From assembly GCF_937891315.1 (NCBI RefSeq), contig NZ_CALAGI010000127.1:1-36020 (forward strand): a stretch of DNA of 36,020 nucleotides, read 5' to 3'. Below the pieces are notes generated by a model, which saw only the letters and a program-made list of their open reading frames with translations, did no database searches and was not told the origin of the DNA. This stretch comes from an uncultured Amaricoccus sp. (lineage in GTDB: Bacteria > Pseudomonadota > Alphaproteobacteria > Rhodobacterales > Rhodobacteraceae). The first letter of the stretch is position 1; each line of letters starts with the position of its first letter. This document shows positions 1 through 7,804 of the stretch, piece after piece. A program made the translations under genes and the position numbers.

Positions 1-564
1 CGGGAACTGCCAGTAGTCCGGCATCAGCCACGGATGCGGGTAGGAGCTGAGCCCCTGGCCGCCGGTCTCGGAGCGGAAATTGTCGAGCGTCTCTTCGGAA
101 AGCCGCCCCTCCATGAAGGAGCGGGCATAGATACCGGGGATCGCGTGGCCCTGGAAGAACACCAGATCTCCGCCATGCGTGTCGGTGCGTGTCCGCCAGA
201 AATGGTTCAACCCTATATCATAGAGCACCGCCGAGGAGGCGAAGGAGGCGATATGGCCGCCGTATTCGCTCGACACCTTGTTGCGGCGGACCACGGTCGC
301 CATGGCGTTCCAGCGGTTGATGGTACGGATTCGCCATTCGAGTTCCAGGTCGCCCGGAAAGGGCGGCTGCTGGTCTGGCGGAATGGTGTTGACGTAGCCG
401 GTGGTCGAGCCGAACGGCAGGTTGGCGCCGCGTGATCGCGCGGCGGCGACCGCCTGATCGAGCAGGAAATGCGCGCGCTCGGTGCCGTCGCGGTCGATGA
501 CGTCTTCGACGGATTCCAGCCACTCCCTGGTTTCAACTGGATCGAGGTCCTGCTTGATCGTCAT
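1..564 (-). CDS. aceE: Pyruvate dehydrogenase E1 component, homodimeric type (N-terminal part, cut by window edge)
   Basis: Thiamine-diphosphate enzyme that decarboxylates pyruvate and acetylates the lipoyl group of E2 in the pyruvate dehydrogenase complex, in the cytoplasm. Only the first 188 residues are present and the frame is open to the window edge. The protein begins MTIKQDLDPVETREWLESV, the usual AceE N-terminus. It continues with an RTINRWNAMATVVR segment, a GGHIASFAS segment and, near the edge, SSYPHPWLMPDYWQFP, all standard AceE motifs. The ATG at 564 is preceded by GGAACCTCAGGA. Family members are close to 880-900 residues, so about four fifths lies outside. This is the single-chain E1 rather than the alpha/beta PdhA/PdhB form common in alphaproteobacteria. 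Upstream is a 406-bp gap that should hold its promoter. Confidence 0.93.
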   Translation of the reverse strand, partial: MTIKQDLDPVETREWLESVEDVIDRDGTERAHFLLDQAVAAARSRGANLPFGSTTGYVNTIPPDQQPPFPGDLELEWRIRTINRWNAMATVVRRNKVSSEYGGHIASFASSAVLYDIGLNHFWRTRTDTHGGDLVFFQGHAIPGIYARSFMEGRLSEETLDNFRSETGGQGLSSYPHPWLMPDYWQFP

Positions 565-970
565 TCCTGAGGTTCCTTCACTGGGCCGGCGCACGCGGCT
601 CGCTGTGATTTGTTCGGCGTGAAACAGAAAACGGTCCGTGTGTCGGCAACGGCCGGTCGGTTCGGGGCCTTCGCCGCCCGTGACAGGGGGCGCCGCGTCG
701 CGCCGGCTTTCGCGCGGTTACTCGGCGCTCCTTTCACTTGGTTCACCAAAGGGTGCATGGCCGCTCGCCGGTCAGAGTTCGAACCACCCCCTACGAAAGT
801 TTGGGGTAGAACTTGTGATCTAACGAGTTTGGCCCGGACGATCCATCCCCTTTCCGGCTGCGAAGACGAGGCGGGGGCGCCGCGGGGGGCCGTGATCGTG
901 GTGGACAGGGCCGGAGGCGTTCGGCTAGGGATCCGGAGGGCGCCTCTCGCAAGGCTACCGGAAAGAAAAG
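565..970. other. Gene-free gap between divergent aceE and the SGNH hydrolase gene
   Basis: This 406-bp stretch separates two divergently transcribed genes, so it should carry both promoters. I recognise no conserved protein in any frame. A GTTCGAACC string near 780 resembles a tRNA T-loop, but the flanks do not pair and no acceptor or anticodon stem can be built. A weak ACCCC/GGGGT inverted repeat lies near 785-806. Nothing else stands out. Confidence 0.5.
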
Positions 971-1618
971 ATGACCGAGCGCGTCCTGCTCTGCTACGGC
1001 GACAGCAACACCCACGGCACAGTGCCGATGGAGACTCTTGAGGACACGGGCCGCTTCACCCCCGCCGAGCGCTGGCCCGGCGTGCTCGCCCTCACGATCG
1101 GTCCGGGCTGGCGCGTCGTGGAGGAGGGGTTGCCCGGGCGCACCACCGTTCACTCCGATCCGATCGCTGGCGCGCACAAGAACGGTCTCGCCGTGCTGCC
1201 CGCGGTGCTGGAGAGCCACCGTCCGATCGACCTCGTCGTGCTGATGCTCGGCACCAACGACCTGAAATGGCGCTTCCAGGTGCCGCCGGTCGAGGTTGGC
1301 GAATCCGTTTCGGCACTGATCCGGGCGATCCACCATAGCGCGAGCGGCCCCGGCGCGGCGGCGCCGGCCGTCCTGCTCGTCTCGCCGCCGGCCGTGCTCG
1401 AAGCCGGCTGCCTCGCCGAAGTCTTCGCCGGCGCCGCGGTGAAGTCGCACGCCCTGCCGGCGATCTACGCGGGCATCGCCCGGCGCCACGCCGTCGGCTT
1501 TCTCGACGCCGCCGCCGCGATCGTCTCGAGCCCGCGCGACGGCGTGCATTTCGAAGGCGCCGAACATGCCAGGCTTGGCCGCGCGGTCGCCGCGGCGGTC
1601 CGGGAGATGATGCCGTGA
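971..1618 (+). CDS. SGNH/GDSL-family hydrolase (esterase-like)
   Basis: Predicted serine hydrolase of the SGNH fold, 215 residues with no signal peptide, so probably cytoplasmic. Block I is YGDSNTHG at residues 9-16 with the nucleophilic serine. An LPGRTT segment carries the block II glycine, MLGTNDLK carries the block III Gly-x-Asn, and DGVHFE near the C-terminus supplies the Asp-x-x-His pair. This arrangement matches the arylesterase/TesA-like SGNH group; the substrate cannot be told. GGAAAG precedes the ATG. Its stop overlaps the GTG start of the ribokinase gene (GTGA), so the two are probably translated together. A role in releasing or processing a ribosyl or acylated sugar substrate for the kinase is only a guess. 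Confidence 0.85.
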   Translation: MTERVLLCYGDSNTHGTVPMETLEDTGRFTPAERWPGVLALTIGPGWRVVEEGLPGRTTVHSDPIAGAHKNGLAVLPAVLESHRPIDLVVLMLGTNDLKWRFQVPPVEVGESVSALIRAIHHSASGPGAAAPAVLLVSPPAVLEAGCLAEVFAGAAVKSHALPAIYAGIARRHAVGFLDAAAAIVSSPRDGVHFEGAEHARLGRAVAAAVREMMP

Positions 1619-2589
1619 CGGGGGGCCCGCGCGCGCTGTCTCATCATGGAGCGGATACGGCGGGCCGCGGGAACAAGCTCGTCGTTCTCGGTGTCTTCGT
1701 CGCCGACACGAGCTATCACGCCGACCGGATGCCCCGGATCGGCGAGACGCTGCTCGGCCGGGGCTTCAAGCTCGGGCCGGGTGGCAAGGGTTCGAACCAG
1801 GCGGTCGCGGCCGCGCGCCTCGGGACCGGCGTCTCCATGGTCACCCGGCTCGGGGTCGACGCCTTCGGCGACACGGCGCTCGCCACGTGGGCCGAGGCCG
1901 GGGTCGCGCCCCTCGTGACCCGCGACCCCGACAGCTACACCGGCGCGGCCTTCATCTTCGTCGAGGCGGCGACCGGCGACAATGCGATCATCATCGCGCC
2001 GGGCGCGGCGGCGTCGCTGTCGGCCGCCGATCTCGATGCCCGGGCCGAGGCGATCGCCGCGGCCTCGGTCTTCATCACCCAGCTCGAACAGCCGCTCGAG
2101 GCCGCGGTGCGCGGGCTCGAAATCGCACGCGGGGCAGGGGTGACGACGATCCTGAACCCGGCACCGGGCCGGCCGCTGCCCGACGCGGTGCTGTCGCTGT
2201 GCGATTATGTCACCCCGAACGAGACCGAGACCGAGGATCTGACCGGCGTCGCCGTGACCGGTGTCGAGGCCGCGCGCGAAGCCGCCGACCGGCTGATCGC
2301 CCGGGGCGCCGGGGCCGCCGTCATCACGCTCGGCGCGCGTGGCGCGCTTTATCACGCGCCGGGCCGCTCGGTGCTCGTGCCCGTGATCAGCGCCGGTCCC
2401 GTGGTCGAGACGACGGGCGCCGGCGACGCGTTCAACGGCGGCTTCGCCACCGCGCTTTCGCGGGGCGTCGATCCAGTGGAGGCGGTACGCTTCGGCTGCG
2501 CCGTCGCGGGCATTTCCGTCACCCGTCCCGGCACAGCGCCCTCCATGCCGTCGCTCGACGAGGTCGAGGCGCTGCTGGCGCGCGTCTAG
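1615..2589 (+). CDS. rbsK: Ribokinase (PfkB family)
   Basis: ATP-dependent sugar kinase that phosphorylates ribose to ribose 5-phosphate, feeding the pentose phosphate pathway. The protein (324 residues) shows the PfkB pattern in order: a Gly-rich substrate loop LGPGGKGSNQAVAAARLG, NPAPG, the NETE metal/phosphate motif, and the C-terminal signature TTGAGDAFNGGF with the catalytic aspartate. Together these favour ribokinase over fructokinase or adenosine kinase, though specificity is inferred. The GTG at 1615 is chosen because it overlaps the preceding stop as GTGA and no in-frame ATG is available. It leaves a roughly 20-residue unstructured N-terminal extension before the first beta strand (LVVLGVFVADTSYH). 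No ribose transporter or regulator is adjacent. Confidence 0.88.
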   Translation: MTGGPRALSHHGADTAGRGNKLVVLGVFVADTSYHADRMPRIGETLLGRGFKLGPGGKGSNQAVAAARLGTGVSMVTRLGVDAFGDTALATWAEAGVAPLVTRDPDSYTGAAFIFVEAATGDNAIIIAPGAAASLSAADLDARAEAIAAASVFITQLEQPLEAAVRGLEIARGAGVTTILNPAPGRPLPDAVLSLCDYVTPNETETEDLTGVAVTGVEAAREAADRLIARGAGAAVITLGARGALYHAPGRSVLVPVISAGPVVETTGAGDAFNGGFATALSRGVDPVEAVRFGCAVAGISVTRPGTAPSMPSLDEVEALLARV

Positions 2590-2594
2590 GCGCG

Positions 2595-2807
2595 TCAGTC
2601 GCTCACGAGGTCGCGCCGGGCATCGAGGAACCATAGCGGCGTGGCGGGGTCGGGATCGGTCGGCCAGCGGACGATGCGCCAGCCGGTCGGCGCGGCCCGA
2701 TCGGTCTCGCCGGGACCGCCGAAGAGGCAGTCGAGCGGTCCGGTCCCAAACGTCGGATCGTCGCCCACGCGCGAAGGCGCGGCGCCGTCAAGTTCGAACG
2801 GTCTCAT
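2595..2807 (-). CDS. Small hypothetical protein, 70 residues
   Basis: Not recognised. The product is acidic and proline/glycine-rich with several tryptophans, including a WRIVRWPTDPDPATPLWFLDARRDL stretch near the C-terminus, which reads like a real soluble protein rather than a shadow frame. The ATG at 2807 has GGGAG seven bases upstream; an upstream in-frame start at 2837 has no ribosome site. It ends 5 bp from the convergent ribokinase stop and is divergent from the winged-helix regulator gene. No signal peptide or membrane segment is seen. Confidence 0.5.
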   Translation of the reverse strand: MRPFELDGAAPSRVGDDPTFGTGPLDCLFGGPGETDRAAPTGWRIVRWPTDPDPATPLWFLDARRDLVSD

Positions 2808-2984
2808 GTTCCACTCCCAAACAATCCCTCGCAACAATCGTCCTGAAACTAGTCCTGGCTGTGCGAGTCGGATTGTTGAGTTATGGTTGATTCGATACTG
2901 GAGCGAAGTTCGATTCGGCTTGTCGATTTCCGTGATACTCGACCGGGGCGGACGCGTCCGGTCGGACAGGGCCTAGGCGGGGAC

Positions 2985-4556
2985 ATGCGCCCGGACGAAA
3001 CCTGGATCCTCGACCTCGATGACCTGACGCTGTCGCGCGGCGCGGCGACGGCGCGTCTGACCGCCAAGGCGGCCGCCGTGCTCGCCTGCCTGCTGCGGCG
3101 CCGGGGCGCCGTGGTCACCCACGCGACGCTTCTCGAGGAAGTCTGGCCCGGCGTTCACGTCACGCCCGATCTCGTGCGGGAATATGTCTTCGACCTCCGC
3201 GCCGTGCTGGGCGACGACGCCCGGGCGCCGCGCGTGATCGAGACCGTGCGCGGCCGGGGCTACCGGCTGATCGACGGGGTGTGTTTCGCCGCGACGGAAC
3301 CGGCGGGCCGGGTGGAGCCGGTGCGGGTCGCCGTGCTCGATCTTGGCGATCCGACCCTGGACGCGCGCTGGCGGCGCCTCGCCGCCGGTCTCGCAGACGA
3401 TATCGCCGCCGACCTCAGCCGCTATCCCGACATCGCGGTGATCGCCCGCGTCGCCCAGCCACCCGGCGCGGCGGAGGGTGATCCGCGAGAGATCGCGCGC
3501 CGGCTCGCGGCGCGATATCTGGTGCGCGGCCGGCTCGATCTGGTCGGGGACAGGTTGCGGATCCTCGTGCAACTCGTCGAGGGCGGCAATGCGCGGATCC
3601 GCTGGTCCGAGCGCTACGACCGGCCGCTCGACTCGCTGCCGGCCATGGTCGAGGAGATCGCGGCCAGCGTCGCGGGCTCGCTCGGCGGCATGCATGGCGC
3701 GATCCTGCGGCTGGAGCGCGACCTCGTCCGCCGCCGCCCGGCGAGCAGCCTGGAGGCTTACGAGCACTACCTCCTGGCGAGCGATGGCCTGATCCGCTAC
3801 GACCGCGACAGCACCTTCGCCGCCGCCTGGCACGCCGAGCGCGCGGTGACGCTCGATCCCGATTTCGCGCGTGGCTGGCTGGTGCGCGCCTGGCTCGCCA
3901 ATCGCCTCTACTCCAACGGCTGGCGGCATGACCGGGCCTCGATCCGGGCGATCGAGGAAGTCTGCTTTCCCCGCGCCTATGAGTGCGACTCGCGCGATTC
4001 GATGGCGCTCGCCTATCTCGCCGTGCATCGGGCGAAGCAGGGCGCGCCGCGCGAGGCGCACCGCCTGCTGGAGCGCGCGGTCGATCTGGCCGAGGGGCAA
4101 TGCGACGCGTTGATGATGTTGTCGCTCGGGCTTGCGACCATCGCGGGGCGTTTCGCCGCGGCGCTCGACTGCGTGGACCGGGCCTATGAGTTCAATCCCG
4201 GTCCGCCAAGCTGGTACGGCTTCATGGAGGGTCGGGCGGCCTTCTTCGCGGGGGACCATGCGCGGGCGCTCAGCGCGACCGACTGGGCGGCGGACTTCCT
4301 CCCGACGCATGTGTTCCGGCTGCTCGCGGCCGCCGAACTCGGCGCGTCGGCCGAGGCGACCGCGGCGTGGGAGGCGTTGCGGTCGCGGTTTCCGGGCTTC
4401 GACTTCGAGGAATACGCCGTCGATCTGCCGATCTGCCATCCGGCGGCGCTGGCGGTCTATCGGTCGGCGGCGCGCAAGGCCGCGTCTATCGCCTATCCCC
4501 CCGGGTCGCCGTCCCCGCGGCGCGGGAAGGCGATGAAGAACGCCCAGACGCAATAG
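2985..4556 (+). CDS. Winged-helix transcriptional regulator with TPR-type sensor region (CadC/adenylate-cyclase-like architecture)
   Basis: One-component regulator of 523 residues. Residues ~1-100 form an OmpR/CadC-type winged helix: a beta hairpin, LTAKAAAVLACLLRRRGAVVTHATLLEEVW, then VREYVFDLRAVLGDD and the wing IETVRGRGYRLI. Residues ~110-240 follow the FlgO/TolB-like pattern found in such proteins (VRVAVLDLGD, GLADDIAADLSRYPDIAVIAR, YLVRGRLDLVGDRLRILVQLVEG, WSERYDRPLD). The remainder is alpha-helical TPR-like repeats. There is no transmembrane helix and no cyclase catalytic domain. The ATG at 2985 is chosen because the fold begins there; an ATG at 2883 would add 34 basic residues of no recognisable type. 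Its 3' end overlaps the convergent membrane-protein gene by 64 bp. Target genes are unknown. Confidence 0.8.
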   Translation: MRPDETWILDLDDLTLSRGAATARLTAKAAAVLACLLRRRGAVVTHATLLEEVWPGVHVTPDLVREYVFDLRAVLGDDARAPRVIETVRGRGYRLIDGVCFAATEPAGRVEPVRVAVLDLGDPTLDARWRRLAAGLADDIAADLSRYPDIAVIARVAQPPGAAEGDPREIARRLAARYLVRGRLDLVGDRLRILVQLVEGGNARIRWSERYDRPLDSLPAMVEEIAASVAGSLGGMHGAILRLERDLVRRRPASSLEAYEHYLLASDGLIRYDRDSTFAAAWHAERAVTLDPDFARGWLVRAWLANRLYSNGWRHDRASIRAIEEVCFPRAYECDSRDSMALAYLAVHRAKQGAPREAHRLLERAVDLAEGQCDALMMLSLGLATIAGRFAAALDCVDRAYEFNPGPPSWYGFMEGRAAFFAGDHARALSATDWAADFLPTHVFRLLAAAELGASAEATAAWEALRSRFPGFDFEEYAVDLPICHPAALAVYRSAARKAASIAYPPGSPSPRRGKAMKNAQTQ

Positions 4557-4702
4557 GCGAAAAGGCCGAAGGCGAGGATGGCCCAGAGATGCCCGCCGAG
4601 CACGGTGATCTCCAGCACACCCCAGGCCAGCAGGAAGCCGGTGACCAGCAGCCGGATCCAGAGCGGCCGGAAAGCCGGATGGTCGGTGTCGATGAACCGC
4701 AT
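4493..4702 (-). CDS. Small two-helix membrane protein, DUF3329-like
   Basis: A 69-residue protein starting MRFIDTDHPAFRPLWIR, followed by two hydrophobic segments (about residues 16-36 and 40-60) and a basic tail. The opening ('HPxFxPLWxR') and the WAIL...YxxWxFFI pattern match small inner-membrane proteins I associate with DUF3329 in Rhodobacterales; the function is unknown. GGAGGGG lies directly before the ATG. Its last 64 bp lie antisense to the end of the winged-helix/TPR gene, which is a long convergent overlap. It is the most downstream member of the minus-strand cluster of small envelope genes. Confidence 0.72.
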   Translation of the reverse strand: MRFIDTDHPAFRPLWIRLLVTGFLLAWGVLEITVLGGHLWAILAFGLFAYCVWAFFIAFPRRGDGDPGG

Positions 4703-4770
4703 CGCCCCTCCGGCGTCACGCCGCGGGTGTGGCCCCGCGGCGTCGTTTCAGGACCGGGACCGGACGCCGT

Positions 4771-5298
4771 TCAGGAGGTCGGCGCGGGTTCGGACGGCGC
4801 CGTCTCGGCCGGCGTGCCCGCCAGCGCCTCGCGCAGCTTCTCTTCGCGGGTGTGATCGAGCGAGGTCTGCAGGATGGTGCCGCCGACGCCGCGCACCGCG
4901 TCGAGCACCTTGTCGCCGGTCACCTTGCGCACCAGCACGAAGAGCACGGCCTGGCCCGGCTGAAGATTCTCGGCGGCCAGTCCCTTCATGAACTTGTCGT
5001 TGACGCCGATGTCGGTCAGCGCGCCGGCGAGCGCGCCGCTGCCCGCGCCGACGGCCACGCCGAGCAGCGGGTTCATGAACAGGATGCCGACGAGAAGGCC
5101 CCAGAAGCTGCCGCCCGCCGCGCCCGCCGCCGTGGTGTTCATCAGCTGGTTCAGCTTGACGTGGCCCGCCTCGGTCTTGGTCGCGATCACCGCGTCGCCG
5201 ATTTCGATGATATAGTCCTTCTGCAGCGAGAGGACTTTCTCCCTCACTTCCTCGGCCTTGGCCTCGGACGGAAAGATCACTGCGATCAGATCAGCCAT
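4771..5298 (-). CDS. DUF1269-family membrane-associated protein
   Basis: A 175-residue protein. The N-terminal ~50 residues (MADLIAVIFPSEAKAEEVREKV, DYIIEIGDAVIATK) form the soluble alpha/beta part typical of DUF1269. A glycine/alanine-rich hydrophobic stretch follows (AAGAAGGSFWGLLVGILFMNPLLGVAVGAGSGALAGAL), then a second soluble domain (GQAVLFVLVRKVTGDKVL) and an acidic Pro-rich tail. Family members are of unknown function and often appear with stress-related envelope genes. The start at 5298 is preferred over 5313 because GGAG sits 9 bases upstream of it and the family begins at this residue. Confidence 0.82.
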   Translation of the reverse strand: MADLIAVIFPSEAKAEEVREKVLSLQKDYIIEIGDAVIATKTEAGHVKLNQLMNTTAAGAAGGSFWGLLVGILFMNPLLGVAVGAGSGALAGALTDIGVNDKFMKGLAAENLQPGQAVLFVLVRKVTGDKVLDAVRGVGGTILQTSLDHTREEKLREALAGTPAETAPSEPAPTS

Positions 5299-5359
5299 AG
5301 GATGGTGCTCCATGTCGGGCGGAAGCGCGCGCGGCGGGGGCGCCGCGCCGCGAAATGTT

Positions 5360-5605
5360 TCAGAGTGACCTGCAGGCCCCGGTCTGGGTGCCGGCCGCGG
5401 CGCCGGCGCCGGCGCCGACCGCTGTCATCGCCTGCTTGCCCCCGCCCTTGCCGAACTGATTGCCGAGCAGCCCGCCGACCGCCGCGCCGCCGAGCACGCC
5501 GCCCGCGCAGGCGAGTTCATTGTTGGTTTGCGGATTGTTGGTGCAGCCCGCCGGGATCATGGCGGCCAGACCCAGGGCCGCGACCATAAGTATCTTTGCG
5601 TTCAC
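5360..5605 (-). CDS. Glycine-zipper lipoprotein
   Basis: An 81-residue predicted lipoprotein. A basic n-region and hydrophobic core end in the lipobox IPAGC, with Cys21 the likely lipidated residue. The mature part has a Gly/Ala zipper (GGVLGGAAVGGLLGNQFGKGGG, then AVGAGAGAAAG) that usually forms a short transmembrane hairpin in the outer membrane. It belongs with SlyB/OsmB-type Gly-zipper proteins in a broad sense; the exact role is unknown. A very similar protein is encoded at 6100-6330, on the other side of the EF-hand gene. Confidence 0.78.
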   Translation of the reverse strand: MNAKILMVAALGLAAMIPAGCTNNPQTNNELACAGGVLGGAAVGGLLGNQFGKGGGKQAMTAVGAGAGAAAGTQTGACRSL

Positions 5606-5684
5606 AGTGTGGTTCCTCAGCTTCGCGCCCCTCGATCGCGCAAGGCAATCCTTAGATCAACTCCCCGGGTCGCGAAACAGGAAT

Positions 5685-5707
5685 CCCCGGGAGCCGCGCC
5701 CCCGGGG
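5685..5707 (-). terminator. Hairpin downstream of the EF-hand gene
   Basis: Arms CCCCGGG and CCCGGGG (7 bp, 9-nt loop) lie just past the EF-hand stop codon on the minus strand. On that strand the hairpin is followed by ATTCCTGTTT, not a clean T run, so it may be a weak terminator or an mRNA-end stabiliser. Confidence 0.4.
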
Positions 5708-5729
5708 ACATGTCGCGAGCTGCGCCGGC

Positions 5730-6089
5730 TCAGTTCAGGGCGCCGTCGTGGTCAAGGTCGGCGGCCGCGAAATCCGCCGCGACCTGCGCCTTGAATTCCT
5801 GGAGGCTGATTCCGCCGTCGCCGTTGGTGTTCACCGCCGCGAACTGCTCAGGCGTGATCAGCGCGCCGAACTCGACCACGGTCACATAGCCGTCGCCGTT
5901 CTTGTCGAGCACCTTGAAGGCCTCGGCGGCGAAGGCGGTCATTTCCTCGTTGCTGACCGCGCCGTTCTGGTCCGTGTCCAGCGCGGCGAGATGCGTGGTG
6001 GTGATGTCACCCGGCGCCGCCGTCTGAGCCGAAACGGCCCCGGCGAGCATGAGGAGCGCGCCCGCGCCCGTCACTAGAAGTGCTTTCAT
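5730..6089 (-). CDS. Secreted EF-hand calcium-binding protein
   Basis: A 119-residue exported protein. Residues 1-22 form a signal peptide (MKALLVTGAGALLMLAGAVSA followed by Q). Four EF-hand loops follow: DTDQNGAVSNEE, DKNGDGYVTVVE, NTNGDGGISLQE (Asn in place of the first Asp), and a final DLDHDGALN truncated by the C-terminus. Such calmodulin-like periplasmic proteins bind calcium; no partner is visible. The ATG at 6089 has GGGGGAG upstream; an earlier ATG at 6182 would add an arginine-rich stretch ahead of the signal peptide and is rejected. It sits between two Gly-zipper lipoprotein genes. Confidence 0.83.
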   Translation of the reverse strand: MKALLVTGAGALLMLAGAVSAQTAAPGDITTTHLAALDTDQNGAVSNEEMTAFAAEAFKVLDKNGDGYVTVVEFGALITPEQFAAVNTNGDGGISLQEFKAQVAADFAAADLDHDGALN

Positions 6090-6099
6090 TTGCTCCCCC

Positions 6100-6330
6100 T
6101 CAACCGCAGGCCAGCTTCTGACCGGCATAGGTGCCGAGGCCGGCGCCCGCCGCCGTCGTGAGTGTGTTGCCGATACCGCCACCGAGCAGGCTGCCGGCGA
6201 GGCCGCCGATCACCGCGCCGGTCATGGTGCCGGCCACGCAGCCCACCTCGTGCTTCTGCTCGGTTGTCTCGCCGGCGCAGGCGCTGAGTATCAGAGCCCC
6301 CCCGGCGAGCAAGATTAGGGTTTTTCTCAC
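6100..6330 (-). CDS. Glycine-zipper lipoprotein (second copy type)
   Basis: A 76-residue predicted lipoprotein with a short signal (RKTLILLAGGALILSAC), lipobox LSAC, then an acidic linker and a Gly-zipper (GTMTGAVIGGLAGSLLGGGIGNTL, AAGAGLGTYAG). The start is taken as the GTG at 6330, which has GAGG about ten bases upstream and gives a normal signal peptide; an ATG at 6366 would add 12 mostly charged residues. Its organisation matches the lipoprotein at 5360-5605, suggesting an old duplication. The gene lies only 10 bp upstream of the EF-hand start, so the two are probably co-transcribed. Confidence 0.75.
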   Translation of the reverse strand: MRKTLILLAGGALILSACAGETTEQKHEVGCVAGTMTGAVIGGLAGSLLGGGIGNTLTTAAGAGLGTYAGQKLACG

Positions 6331-6402
6331 GCGTTTTTTCCTCTGTTGCTCGATGCGACCCACCATCGCGTCGATCCCCCGGACTGCTCCCGCCAATTCC
6401 TA

Positions 6403-6422
6403 CCCACGGTAGCGTCCGTGGG
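6403..6422. terminator. Perfect 7-bp hairpin after the aminotransferase gene
   Basis: Arms CCCACGG and CCGTGGG with a 6-nt loop lie 8 bp past the minus-strand aminotransferase stop. On the minus strand the hairpin is preceded, not followed, by TTTT, so intrinsic termination is not assured. It may separate the aminotransferase from the lipoprotein/EF-hand transcript. Confidence 0.35.
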
Positions 6423-6430
6423 AAAAGACA

Positions 6431-7672
6431 CTAGATCATGATGGTCGACCTTGCCAAGGAACTTGTGTCGGCGACGGTGGCCGGCCGGCCGTGCGCGACC
6501 ACCGCGGCGGCGGCCGACTCGGTCGCGCCGCGGCCGTGCGCGATGCCGAGCGCGGCGAGGCCGACCTCGATCGTGGCCAACGTGCCGAGCAGGACCGGTG
6601 GATTGAGATGCCCCATATGGGCGACCCGGAACGCGCTGGCCGGATCCTCGCCGGGCACATCGAGCCCCATGCCGAGGGTGAGGCCGGCCTCTTCCTGGCA
6701 CCAGCGGCGCAGGCGCGCGCCGTCGCCCGGTCCGGTGCGGATCGTGGTCACCGCGGCGCTGCGCGCCGACGGCGCGGCGATATTGAGTTCGAGCGCGCCA
6801 CGCGCCCCCCAGGTCCCGGCGGCCGCCGCCACCGCCCGCGCGAAGGTCTCGTGTCGCGCCCAGGTGTTTTCCAGCCCTTCCTCGGTCAGGATCATGTCGA
6901 GCGCGACGCGCAACCCATAGAGATGATGGGTCGGCGCCGTGCCGCAGAAGAGCTGGTAGTGGGCCGCCGGATTGATCCGAGGGCCCCAGTCCCAGTAGGG
7001 GCTGGCGCAGGCGACGCGGGCCGCCAGCGCCTTGGCGTTCTGGAAGGTGAAGGCCATGCCCGGCGGCGTCATCAGGCCCTTCTGGCAGGCGGCGACCATC
7101 ACGTCGACGCCCCAGGCATCCATCTCGAATCGGTCGCAGGCGAGGCTCGCCACGCAGTCGATGGCGAGAAGTGCCGGGTGGCCGGCGGCGTCGATCGCGG
7201 CGCGGAGGGCGAGCACGTCGTTGCGCGCCGAGGAGGCGGTGTCGGTCTGGGTGGCGAGCACGGCGCGGATCTCGTGGCCATGGTCGGCGCGCAGCCGAGC
7301 CTCGATCCGGTCGGGATCGGCCGGCGCGCGAAAGCCGAAATCCATCACCTCGACATCGATGCCCATCCGGCGCGCGGTGTCGGCCCAGCCGAAGCCGAAC
7401 CGCCCGGTGGCGATGACCAGCGCCTTGTGACCGGGGGAGAGCATGTTGGCGAGCGCCGCCTCCCAGCCCGCGTGACCGTTGCCGATATAGATCGCGACCG
7501 AGCCTTCGGTACGTGCCACCCGGCGCAGATCGTCGAGGACGGTCCGCGTCATGTCGATCAGCTCGCCCTCGTAGATATTGGGCGCTGCGCGATGCATGGC
7601 GCCGAGCACCCGGTCGGGGATCATCGAGGGGCCGGGTATGGCGCGCACGTCGCGCCCGAAAGCGAGGGACAT
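6431..7672 (-). CDS. PLP-dependent class V aminotransferase (serine/alanine-glyoxylate type)
   Basis: A 413-residue fold-type I PLP enzyme of aminotransferase class V, likely transferring the amino group of serine or alanine to glyoxylate in the cytoplasm. IPGPSMIPDRVLGAMHR near residues 12-28 is the standard N-terminus of alanine/serine-glyoxylate aminotransferases. The cofactor aspartate is Asp172 in IDCVAS, and the Schiff-base lysine is Lys198 in AACQKGLMTPPG. The conserved NIYEGEL and YIGNGHAGWEAALANML segments are also present. The substrate is not settled by sequence; ureidoglycine-glyoxylate aminotransferase is the other main choice, but no purine-catabolism gene is near. GGAG lies 6 bases before the ATG. 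It is divergent from the ABC exporter gene. Confidence 0.82.
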   Translation of the reverse strand: MSLAFGRDVRAIPGPSMIPDRVLGAMHRAAPNIYEGELIDMTRTVLDDLRRVARTEGSVAIYIGNGHAGWEAALANMLSPGHKALVIATGRFGFGWADTARRMGIDVEVMDFGFRAPADPDRIEARLRADHGHEIRAVLATQTDTASSARNDVLALRAAIDAAGHPALLAIDCVASLACDRFEMDAWGVDVMVAACQKGLMTPPGMAFTFQNAKALAARVACASPYWDWGPRINPAAHYQLFCGTAPTHHLYGLRVALDMILTEEGLENTWARHETFARAVAAAAGTWGARGALELNIAAPSARSAAVTTIRTGPGDGARLRRWCQEEAGLTLGMGLDVPGEDPASAFRVAHMGHLNPPVLLGTLATIEVGLAALGIAHGRGATESAAAAVVAHGRPATVADTSSLARSTIMI

Positions 7673-7804
7673 CCAGAACTCCTTCTCCGTCCCGGGAGCC
7701 TAGCGCCGGGCGCCTTCGTGCGAAACGGCGATTTCCGCTTTGTCGTCCGCGAGCCTGCGTGATACGCCCGACGCCTGTTGGCGCCACCCCGGATCGCATC
7801 GCTC

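Noticed and set aside
561..758. A 65-residue minus-strand frame upstream of aceE
   Set aside because: No recognisable motif, no clear ribosome site, and composition like non-coding DNA in this genome.
760..840. A tRNA-like GTTCGAACC string
   Set aside because: The flanking bases cannot form a T stem, and no anticodon, D or acceptor stem fits on either strand.
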